64,000 nt of DNA. It comes from Apostichopus japonicus (lineage: Eukaryota > Echinodermata > Holothuroidea > Aspidochirotida > Stichopodidae). Within the stretch, counting starts at the first letter, position 1. The number at the start of each line of letters is the position of its first letter. Under the pieces are notes generated by a model. It did not search any database and was not told the DNA's origin. It worked only from the letters and a program-made list of their open reading frames with translations. The stretch is taken from assembly GCF_037975245.1 (NCBI RefSeq), contig NC_092568.1, forward strand, positions 32,644,501 through 32,708,500, read 5' to 3'. Shown here one piece after another: positions 48,401 through 60,400 of this stretch. The position numbers were made by a program, and so were the translations under genes.

Positions 48401-51400
48401 GGAATCAATTATTTTTCACATCTTGTGTATGTAGTGTCTGAATTTTGGCCCTTATAAAATACTATGCAATCCTGTATAAAACACATGCTATACATGTTTG
48501 CACTTGGGGAGCAGCTTGACCCATCTTGCATAGCATTTTGCTATTCCATAGTACTGGCTACAGTACATCATTCCCCCTGTACTGGACAGATCTAAGTTTG
48601 AATTTACTGTATATGTCAACTTTTAACTGCTTCAGAGGGGGAACAAAACCAGAAGGGATGGAGTCTATTATTGTAGGAATGTAGGGTATCCAGGTGGAAA
48701 AGCACTGAGCTTTGTCTAATGACAATGGTAGTCTGTCTGGTTGGCAAGAGTAAGAGGGTCACTGACTATGGAGCATGGTACTACACAGTAGCTCTCTGCA
48801 TGCGGCATACTTCAGGCTGTTTAATAAAGGGGGCAGGGAATTGTTGAAAGGGTCGGTTGGATTCTGTGTCAGGTACTCTCTCTGTATTGTAAAGCAAGTA
48901 TATACCACATTATAATTGCAGAGAATTTGTTGTAATGTTTAATAACAGCTCAGTCCAGTAGTATAAATAGTACTGTAGGTTAAACTGTAGTTGGAAAACA
49001 CAAGTTACAGAGGAATACTGCTTAGAATCACTGAGTATGTGTGTTAGGAAAGGAAAATAAAATAATGTAGTTTTGTCATGGACTCATATCAGAGGAAATG
49101 AAGTAGAAAAGATTTAAATGGGATTTTATTGGGCTGGTTGGATTCCTACAATCAGGGTCAGATAAGAATATCAAGGGATGTGTAACTGTATTGTATGATA
49201 TAAGTTATAGTTAATTATTGGTCAATTATAATGTGAAATGTAGTTATGGAATGCACTACAGAGGCACGGTGTGCAGATGATGTTTGGTAGGCCTGATGTT
49301 TGGTAATCTACAGATAGATTAAGGAAAACACTTCGATGATTCAACAGTCTGCATGGCTCGACAGATAGAAATTTAAGGGAAATCAAATAGTCTCCACTGT
49401 GTTCTTGATCTGGGAACATGTTTTTTTTCTATACTTTGTTTCCCAACTATTCTAGAATCATTCCGATCAATTCCATCAATCCGATCAATTCCGATCAATT
49501 CGACTTGAGTTACGTTAGGACAGTGAAAGTCACTTTCACCATTTAGTGAGTCCATGACAAACCAAAATGCACAGGAGTAGAAATTTTGGATTTACTTCAC
49601 TTCTTCTCTTGACATTTTAGCACTAGTTAGCCCTTTCCAACCCCCCCCCCCCCTGCCACCCACTTCATACCAACCCCACTCTCTTCTTCCTTCCAAATTT
49701 ACCATTCCCAAGTCTCACAAAGTTTTGCAATTCTATGGTAATTTTGAATCCCCTTGAATTGTGTTGGTTTTTATTTTTCGGGTACAGTACCTAGGCAAGA
49801 ACAATGTCGCCAGGTACCCACTGTAAATAAAATGTATTATTAAGTTGAGATGAGAGTACTTCATCTGTTGCTTGACGTATTGATTTTATTATATCTTTGT
49901 TAAGTGCTTAAAAATCATTGTTTTTTAATCTCTTTCATAAACCACAGATTGACAGGTCAAAAGAAACGCTGCATCAACCTTGGGTCATACAACTATCTAG
50001 GATTTGCTGAGAACACTGGGCCAAGGATTGAATTAGTCAAAGATTCAATAACGCATTATGGATGTGGCACTGGCAGCCCTAGGCAAGAATTGGGTAAGTT
50101 AATGGAAAACAGTGTGGGAAGGGTTAAGAGGTGCTTTGCTAATATATGCACTTGTCCGCTGAAGCTCAGAGAAAGTGAAAAGATCGCCGAATCAAGTAAC
50201 CGCATTGTGATTTACAAATCAAACAAAATGTCCCCAAGATTTGTGGGTAACTGTAGCCTATAGTATGGAGGTAGGATGGAGACCCCTATTTTTGTGCCGT
50301 TAGGATAGCCTAAATTAGATGTAGGCTTAACGCTGTCCGTACTTCACGAAAATGAACGCAGCATACTACTAAGAATGCACTGTCCAGTTGAACACTCAGT
50401 TGTGTCAGGTAGCGTCTAGAGGCAGCTGAGTTAAAAAAAAAGGCTGGCGCCTAATTTTTGTTGTTGTTGAGGCGGTTCATTGAGAAACACTTGTCCCAAG
50501 TGATAAATCTAATGTGAGCTAGTCAAGTCCAAGTCTTTCTTAAAGAATTCACCGTATTACATGCAGCTGAAAGGTCAAGATGCAATCAGTAGACAGGACA
50601 ATATCATTTATAATAGAACAGTCTCAATACTATGTGCCCTTCGGTTTACGGACTGAAAACGCTCGTACAGTGAACAACTGACAAGATGTCTTTTGACACT
50701 CATCGAAACCACACGGTCCAGCAATCTAGATATATTAAAAACAATAGATAATGAAATTAAGATCGTTAAAAAGGTAATCATTAAATTGATAGATTAAGGA
50801 AATGATAGGGAAGTGAAACAGATTGCAATGCCGTCAGGTGATTGTCTGAGATCTGTGTATGTTCTTTGTTAATCATAACATCGTTTTCAGTATCATAACA
50901 ACACGACCTATATTTATGCTTGCTCTCACTTCCTGAATGTTGGTTTCGGATGAGCCGCTACGACTACTGTCACTCATTATTCACCACGCTTCTCGCTTAC
51001 CTGTCTCCACACAACCTTAGACACTCTTGCGCTACCCTGCCCAGAGTGATTTGGTAACCTTTCTAGCACTGTACACCCTCTACGACCAGCTATTTCTGGT
51101 GGGGGCCACTCCTCATTCTAACACCCAGTGCCCAGATTTTTTTTCTTAGCGCAATTCTGTTTCTTTCTTTGGATCCGCATGTTTTCGGTAACTTGCGGAC
51201 ATGTTTTGGGTGTTCACCAAGATGTTCCAGATTGATAGAATGTTCAGTTTGTCTTAATCAACCAGTAGACTTGCAACGTCAGACCAGTTCAGCTATCGAA
51301 GAACATCAAAGCAGAGGAAGGAGAAATATTGCCTTATGATCAAGGGCGTAGGAACCGGGGGGGCTGGGGGGCGCCAGCCCCCCCAGTGAAAAATATGGGG

Positions 51401-54400
51401 GGGCGGAAGTATCATTCCGCCCCCCCGCTCAGCAAGTCAGAAAACCCCTTTTTCATTTCCAAATCAGAAAAAAATCTCATTTGGAGCACCAAATTGCATC
51501 TAAGGCCAGGTGAAAATGCAAAATTATTTACAAAATGGAGTTGGTGTTGAAGTGTGCTATATTGCACCAAATTGCATCTGAGGCCACCTGGAAATGCAAA
51601 AAAAATCCAAAGGGGAGGGGGACACCCCCTCCCCTTAGACCCCTCCCCCAGGCCGGCCATCAGTCTTCAGCCCCCCCACTCAAAAGTACGTTCCTACGCC
51701 ACTGCTTATGATAATGTGATATCTAAATAACCCATAAATAGGACTTCTTTGGGGAAGAGGTGGAAAAGTTCATAACATGGGTAGAATTGACAACAGGTTT
51801 GAAAGATGATGTCCATGCTAAGGACAATGTACTATTAAAAATGTTGTGTAACCAATCAGTCTTTGAGCAGAAATACCCTCGGGATTGCTTTCATAACAGC
51901 TTTCGCTTAATAAGTTTCACTCAGTTGAATTATTGATTCATTGAGCAATTTACATACTACCAGGTCCGTGCAACAAGCTGGTAATGTGTGACAGACCTTG
52001 CAAGTCTGTATGCAGTGGTAGTGCGTCATAATACTTATTATTCAAACCCGATTGGTTTTTAGCTGCATGATTAGTTAATGCATACATATAGAAGTTTTAG
52101 CATTGTAACCTGCCCTATATGTGCTTGTTTTTGTATTCTAGCTTTTATTGCCAAACAATTTTTGCATCTTAAAATGGTAGATTTAACAGTTTTATCTGCC
52201 CTGTTTGTGTGTGTGTCTATGTGCGTGTGTGTTTGTGTGTTATTTTCTCTTTGTACAAGTTCACTTGGGTGGTATGGCATGTTTTATCTGCCGAAAAATC
52301 AAAGGCCATATTTGCTGTCCATGCATCCATCCATACAATTAGTTTTAGCTCCATATAACCCACACAGTTCCAGGAGAAAGAATTGTAAACAGAAATGAAA
52401 TGAGCAAACATCTGCCTGAACTTGTGAAGAGCTAAGGAGTGATTTATGGCACCAAAGTTAATAAATAACCTTAAATATGAAGTCATCTCATTGCATACTA
52501 GTGTCTTACTGTACAATAATGCACTGTAAAAGGGAAAGTAATATGTAGCTTTCAAGCAGTCACAAATTGGAAACTATTTTTGGTAACGATGATGAAAGCT
52601 CGGTAACCTTAGTAATCGTGTTGGCGTGTGTGTGTGTATGTGAAGGCTAGCTTGTAAGCATCATATCTCAGCAACCACAACTTGAGTCGTCATTGTACTT
52701 GGAAGGTAGATGCCCCATGATGTGTAGATGTACCCTACATCATAAATATTAATGAGTGGACGGGGCTTACTGTAAAAGTTTCAAAATGTCAATATCTCTG
52801 CAACCGTATGTCTGATTCAGATTAAAACATGGTATGGTGATGTAATTACAAATTACATAGTATGTAGATTTTGTCCATGTTGCTTGAATTTTGAGTGAAA
52901 TTTGCTAGTCAAGTGGTACAAATATTGACCATAGTAGAAACGACACAGTAGGTAACAGAAAACAGTGTGTTACCTCAAGTCTAACAAATTGCATCACATT
53001 TAGACATACTGTAAAAAATTACATGACAATTGTGCAACTCAGCATTGTCCTTGTTTGAACTTAACAGCTCTAATTGATTGTAACCAGATGTACCTAGATT
53101 TACTTCGTTCCCCGCTTACCTGTCTCCTCACAACTATAGCACCCTATTCTACCGTGTCTAGTATGCCCTGGTAATCTTTTAACACTGTGCACCCTCAGTG
53201 ACCGGTCCTATCCGGTCAATGCCCTGCCTTCTCATTCTACAAAGGTGAAATCCAACACTTAGAAAGCGAACAAGTAATGAAAGCACATGAAAACAATCAT
53301 AACATCTTAGAAAAAGTATAACAGATAAAAACATGTACACAAAGATGAGAAACCGCCTATTCGCGATACTGTGAAATAGGCGGTTCGAACGAAGTAGTTT
53401 CGCGGAACTACTACCTGAGAAAATAACGTTACGCTAATAAAAAACAAACACATGGGCGTGAGTTGCACACTAAAAACAGCCCCCAAACTCCCTCCCTATA
53501 AGAAAAGGATACTTATCGGGCTGTAATAGGCTGTTGAAATGCTTAGAAATCCAATAGGTTGTTAAGAAGGTAATAATCCAATATAATCCGGGCACTTTTT
53601 CGAAAGATTTGAATCCACTACGGAAACGCATGAGTAAACACTTTGGATGGTAGAATGAGAAGGCAGGGCATTGACCGGATAGGACCGGTCACTGAGGGTG
53701 CACAGTGTTAAAAGATTACCAGGGCATACTAGACACGGTAGAGTAGAGTGCTATAGTTGTGAGGAGACAGGTAAGCGGGTCACTCGTAAATATATAAACC
53801 AGTAAGTTTTATAATATACATACACTCCGATCAATCCTTCGATTCCTGCAGTGCGCCCCCATCGACCCTCTCTAAGGTCATCGGGGCCCTTTCTTCCAAA
53901 TCTACTGTGATTCAGATGCTCCCGAGACACACAATTGTGAGCAGGATTCTCAACATTCCAATTTTGTGCCTGCTATTACGTTCTCCGTGGATTTTTCGAA
54001 CCATATAGCTAGATCTCTCAGTTGGATTAGAGATTATCTGTGCAAATATACATCTCGGTCAAAGTAACAAGTGAACTCAAATTGCAGCTATGTTAAGACC
54101 TGTCGTTAATCAACTCAATCGTTAATGAATTTTTTTATTCATTCCCTCTCTAATGAAAAGGTACGTTGGATATTCATCAAGAACTGGAGAGCTTGGTTGC
54201 AGAGTTTACCGGACAAGAGGATGCTCTCACCTTTGGGATGGGATTTGCCACCAATGCACTTAACATACCAGCTCTAGTCGGCAAGGTAAGGAAGAGATAA
54301 TGAAATCAAATCTAGGTTCAGTCATTATCGAGTGTAGATTGATTTCGAAAGTGAGATTTCAAAAATTTAGGACAAGTTCCTACCTTTGATCGATTGTATT

Positions 54401-57400
54401 GTACAGGTATTGATTAGTATGAGAATAGTTTGATTGTAATGATAGTTGCTATCATCTTAAAGCATCCTGTATGGGAGCTCTTGAGCACTGGTTTTGAACA
54501 GCACTTGATTATGTTTCCTTCTTAGAGTATGGATATAGTGTTACATGATATGTATTTGTTAGTTCAAGTGATCTGCTTGAGCTGTCACCCAGTCTTTGCA
54601 TAGCATATCTTGTACAAGGGAGGATGTTACAGTCACTTCTAATTATAACTGTGTTTAGAGATGTTGACTTAATGATTCAGGGGTGATGTCCACTGTTTCA
54701 ATTCTACACAGCTTTGTGTACTATACGATAAATAGTACAACAATTATTTATAGGGAAATGTGATACTTTCGTTATTAATTAATCGTTTTCTGTCAATTAT
54801 TTTTATTAGTGTTTTGGACAGTTACATATTATTGCAAAACCTTAATAAAACTTGTATAACCTGAATTTAATGAATTATGCTGGATATCTGACTTTGCGAC
54901 TATCACCGTTGGCTTTGAGTCTTAGCATTCTGGAACTGAGCTTTATAACTTTCAAAGTTACTTTCCCAGAAGTTCTGAATTTTGGAAATTATTTCCAGCC
55001 ATTGAGAGGTGTTAAATTCATTTTACGTGATGAAAATTGATTTTGAAATTGATGGTTTCGGGTCCTTTGAATACAGAACATATGTGGGTACTAACTGACG
55101 ACACTCAAGCATTTTTAGCGGCACTTTTGGTGATGTTCAAGATTTCATGGTATATATATATATCTATGTATATCTTTTCTTTTCAGGGCTCTCTGATCAT
55201 CAGTGATAAATTGAACCACGCTTCCCTCATCCTAGGCATCAGGCTCTCTGGCGCTGCCGTCAGAGTATTTGAACACAATGGTAAGAAGTGGATCTTTGAT
55301 TCTTAATTCATGAATGTTAAAGTGGGTCATATTTTTTCTGGAATATTAAAATAATATCGTGCAGGAGCTATGTAATCTCCTCAAGTGTGCCAATGAAAAT
55401 TAATAATGGTGGGGGGGGGGGTGGGGGTTGGCATTGGGGAACAACATCTTGATATACTTGCCCTTGGAGAGTTGAACTGAATAAGACATTTAAAAAATTG
55501 TTGCAGTTTACATTTAATTGTTGCAGCACCTCTTCTGCAATTTATCTCTAGAATATGAATTATCTCTAGAATATGATACATTGTACATATTTCATTTGCA
55601 TTTGCATTTTCAAGTTGTTTTTGTGTCATTGGAACATGAGGAAGCTGGTTATCTAAGTCAAAAGTATCTCGTCATGTGGTTAAAGATCTGGGAGAGGGGA
55701 TTGACCTTAGAGAGGGTCAATTGTGGGGGGGGGGGGGGGAGGCAGTGAAAGAATGTTACCAGTTCTCAGGCTAGATCATCTTAAGGTAGATGGAAGTGTG
55801 AATGTATTGGAAACATGTAAGTATAGTCATGTGTAAAAAAAAAACAAGCAGTAAGTTTCAGGCCGTTCATTTGATCGGTCAAGACGACAACTCACAGTCG
55901 ATGTAATGTAATAATACAAGAGCAATTCTCGAGTCAGAAGGCAACCACGAACACTGGAATTTTCAGCAATGTTAAACGTTTCTTTCCCAACAGATGTGAA
56001 GAGCTTAGAAAAAGTTTTGAAGAAGGCTGTTGTGGAAGGGCAGCCAAGGACGCACAGACCCTGGAAGAAAATACTCATCATAGTGGAAGGAGTTTACAGG
56101 TAAAAATATTTTTGATTTAAAAGATAATTTACTTTTATCAAGCACGACTTATGACTGAAGAAATTGGGATTTTTTAAGTGACCAAAACTTTGACATGCAT
56201 CCAAGCAAAAGTTCTGTGTGGGATTACTGTTTCTGTAACCTGCTGATGTTGTGAGTGGAAGTAGATGGCGTTAATTGAAATATAAGCTGTCGATATGAGA
56301 CTTTTTTCCTTTAAAATTGGAATTATGAGGTGTATTTCTCATCAATAAATATAGGAATCAGTTCCATACTTCATTTCTTGCTTTCACCATTCCTTTCTCA
56401 TGTTTACAAATGGTTAATAATCCTGGTTTCCTCCCACCCTACCTCCACCCCCCCCCCTCCCAAACATTAGATTAATTTTTTGGAAGACTAATAAATATCC
56501 ATCTAAGCATTACAGTGTGTGATGCCTTTTTTTTTTTGTTTACTTGGTGGTGATGTGTAAACTCCCATGAAAAAAATGTGAAAGTCGATGTTAGTTTTTA
56601 GCATCCAGGTTCTTTGAATAATGACGTGTGCAATTCACATAGTTTGTGATCAACTTGTAAAATCATATTCTGACGTTGCTCTGTATGTTTAAGTATCGTA
56701 CACCTTTCAGAGAGATACAAACCATGCTCCAGGCTTTATTAGCATTGGTCTATCAAGTTACAATTATCATACGGTTACATAGCTTGATGGTTACCATGGA
56801 GATATCCTACCAATACCAGAGCACGTTCAAATCAGTGATGAAGAATTCCAGAATTGAGAAATTTGTTACTTTACACTATTGAGATTTTCTTGCTCTTTAA
56901 CTCCTTGTTTAGATGGTTATTGCAATATATATGTCAGTCTTTGCTCTTTGTTAAGTTCCTATCAATATTGAAGCGTAAAGCTGGGTCTTTGAGTGGGTGG
57001 GTCTTGTTTCTTCTCCGATCAGTTATTTATGCTTTGAAGCATAAAGCGGGTCTTTGAGTGGGTGGGTCTTGTTTCTTCTCTGATCAGTTATTTATGCTTT
57101 GAAGCATAAAGCGGGTCTTTGAGTGGGTGGGTCTTGTTTCTTCTCTGATCAGTTATTTATGCTTTCACACAGTATGGAGGGATCCATCGTCAGACTCCGT
57201 GATATCATCGCCCTGAAGAAGAAGTACAAAGCCTACCTGTATCTGGACGAGGCTCACAGCATCGGAGCGATGGGGAAGTCCGGTAAGGGTGTGGTAGAGT
57301 ACTGGGGTATCGACCCCAAAGATGTCGACATCATGATGGGAACGTTCACCAAGAGCTTTGGATCCGCCGGTGGTTACATAGCATCGAGTAAGGTGAGACT

Positions 57401-60400
57401 TGTCGGGTCACGTATCACCACCGTGACACCCCGTATGACCTTCCTTCTCATAACTTTGAATATGCAATAAGGAAGCGTGACAGGGGAAAGTGTCACACGT
57501 GTCACGTTTGCTCACTAGACTGCGAAACGAAACTCTTCAAACGGCTCCCTTCTGTTTGGCCTAAAGCAGTCGGCTCGCTTTCTTTTATTGTTTTCTTGGC
57601 TGTTTTAAGATTAGTTAATATTTATAAATTCACTTTGTTTGCAATAAAAGGTGGAAGGGAAGAAAGAAAATAGGTAACCTCGTTGTACGAATTTTTTAAT
57701 TTTGTTGAATAACCACAGTAATGAATAAGAAAACAGTTTGCTTATTCCTCGCTCCAAATGAAAAATATTATTATTAAGTTATGCTACTTTTACAGAGAAT
57801 CATAAACCATTTGAGACTGCATTCACACAGCGCCACTTACTCTACTGCTATGCCTGCACCTCTAGCACAGCAAATTATTGGATGTTTCAAATCCTTGATG
57901 GGAAAAGATGGCACATATGAAGGTATTCATTTTCAGTATTATTATTATTATTATGATTAGAAATATATTTGTTGACTCTGTCCCACTATCACAGCTTTCA
58001 ATGTCATTTTGGCCCTTATTCTTAAAGCTGCACTTTTATATAGTGAAGTTATTGTGATCGTGTGATATCTGTTAAAGTCAAGTTAATAATGTAAATGTTA
58101 AATCCGTAACTGTGAATTTGTGATACCGTACTCCACTGTTAAAAGAACGATGGTCCTTTTTTTAGCTCATACCAGCATGCTGGTGTGAGCTATTGTTACA
58201 GTGCGGCGTCTATCACTCTATCCGTCAACAATTGGTAAAACCGCTCCCACTCGCACAGTGTTTAATGGAATTTCATGAAACATGGACACAAGGACCATTG
58301 GGTATAGGGCCATCAGAGATTTGGGGTCAAAGGTCACCTGTGGGCCATAATGGGCCATTTTGTGGAAATACGCAAAATGCTTCTTCTCCTACAGATTCCA
58401 TGGTACAATGTTGAGGGTTTGTCACGATAGTACTATGGAAGTTTTACCTTCAGGGTGTTCATGAATTTGAGATCAAAGATCAACTAGGGGTCTTTTGTGG
58501 CCCGGGCCGCGGCCCTATGTTTTCAAATTGCTTCCGTTCGTACAGTGTATGGCCAGTTATAATGAAACTTGGTCACAACGTTCCTTGGGATGAGGGTTAC
58601 GAGGGGTGTTCGGAAAATTGAGGTCAAATGTCATTTAGGGGGTCATTCTTTGTAATATTTTCAAATATCTCAATTTCCTCAAGATTTTGATGGATCACAT
58701 TCAAAGTTGAACTGATGACTGTTGGATTGTGTATGAATAAGGTGATACCTAATAATTTGTGGTCAAAAGTTAATTAATTACAATTAATCCCCATTGTTTA
58801 AACAAATCTGAGCCTTCACCTTTTTGCCAAAGCTCCTTTAATTTGTCTCCCAGTCTCTGCAGTGTTTGTTTACATTTGTGGTTAAGCTCTGCAGAGGCTG
58901 TTAGTGGAATTCAAGCAGGATTGGGAGTTGTTATTAACTGTTGAACTGTAAGCATGAGAGCCCTATAGCCAATCAGCACTTGCCAATTCTTAGAAGTCTT
59001 TGAGCCTGAGGTATGTAGGCAACCAGCCAAAATTTTGGGAAGGTGAGCTTGTGAAGTTATGTCTGCTCAGGTAGAGGGGAGAAAGTTTAATAGGGTAGGT
59101 CAGTGGTATTGTTTGATAGAGTGGGTAAAATAGGATTTAAAGGGGAAAAATAGGAATTAAAGCCAGTGGTGTGGCCAGGATTCTGCTAACGGAGGGGGGG
59201 GGGGGGGGGGGTTATCGCCGTTTTGAGCTAGGGGTATAAATTTGTCTTTGAACCTCAAATGTTTTGCCTCATGGGCCCAAACTTGGTGGAATCTGGAAAA
59301 TGGCCTGAAATTTGGTGGGCCATAAAGTTTTGTGGGCCCTACATTTTTGAGCTCGAAAAGGTATGAGCTCTGCACCATAGTTGCTCTAGTTCCTTCTCTT
59401 TTTGGTTTTTCTTGTCCTCCATCTCATTTATTGTTTTCTCTTTGGTTTGTTACTTCGTGACAATTTATACTTTTTTGCAAAATTAGAAATCCTCAACACT
59501 TCCACAAATGAAATTTTCAACTTGCTAGACTATATAGGGTAAAGAAATTAACTCACACAGTCAATACAAAAATGTGCAAGTCATTGTTTCGTTTGCAAAG
59601 GATATGATGCTGTATTTGTAACAGAAAGTAGACATACAGACTATAGCATTGTATATCGGTAGACTAATAGACTAAGCATTGTACACCAGTAGGCATACAG
59701 ACTAAAGCATTGTACACCGGTAGACTAACAGACTAAGCATTGTACACAAGTAGACATACAGACTAAGCATTGTACACAAGTAGACATACAGACTAAGCAT
59801 TGTACACCAGTAGACATACAGACTACAGGTTTTCACTGCAAATGCAAACCACAATCGTTTGCACTACACTTGATACTTAATTAGTGACACAATTATCAAA
59901 GGTATGCCATGTAGTTTGCAGGTTATTTGAATTCTAACCAGTGACCTCAGGATTATATTATCCTGTTTGGAAAAAAAAAACAACCATAAGTACTATTAAG
60001 ACAACCTGAGCAGTGAGTCGCTGTTGCCATAGTGATGCTCAGCACTATAGGAGCACATTCCATGGAAAGCCGTGATTGCAAAATTTCCCCAGTCAGTAAG
60101 AATTCAAAGGATGCAAATCAAAGTTTTATTGCTGTTCTGTTATGACAACAAACAAGCATTCTCATTTCAAACTATCTTTCTTTCTGTCTGTCTTTCTTCC
60201 TCGTTTTAGGTCTTTATAGAGCCAAAGTACTTGCCTGGAATGTGAAGTACTTCAGGAACAGGATCAAGGAACTGGGGTACATTGTTTATGGTCATGAGGA
60301 CTCCCCAGTTGTGCCTATCATGTTTTATCTGCCATCTAAAGTTGGGTAAGTAGAACCTTCCTTTTCTCCTACAAGGTTTCCCTTATCCCCCCCCCCCCCC

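Larger units (their letters stand above)
50094..54160 (+). other. SPTLC2 intron 4
   Basis: 4067 bp. Contains repeat copy 3 (50985-51130), MITE I (51341-51704), a TG-rich microsatellite (52207-52240) and the inverted pair at 53097-53790. The 52530-53000 stretch (ATATCTCAGCAACC, ATATCTCTGCAACC) looks like an old interspersed repeat but could not be classified. Confidence 0.75.
57923..60209 (+). other. SPTLC2 intron 9
   Basis: 2287 bp holding the interspersed repeat at 58164, a solo hAT-like end CAGTGGTGTGGCCAGG at 59163 followed by a long G-run, and the 30-bp minisatellite at 59639. Confidence 0.7.

Noticed and set aside
59163-59390. Complete hAT-type element starting CAGTGGTGTGGCCAGG
   Set aside because: I found no matching inverted end downstream, so only a solo end is supported.
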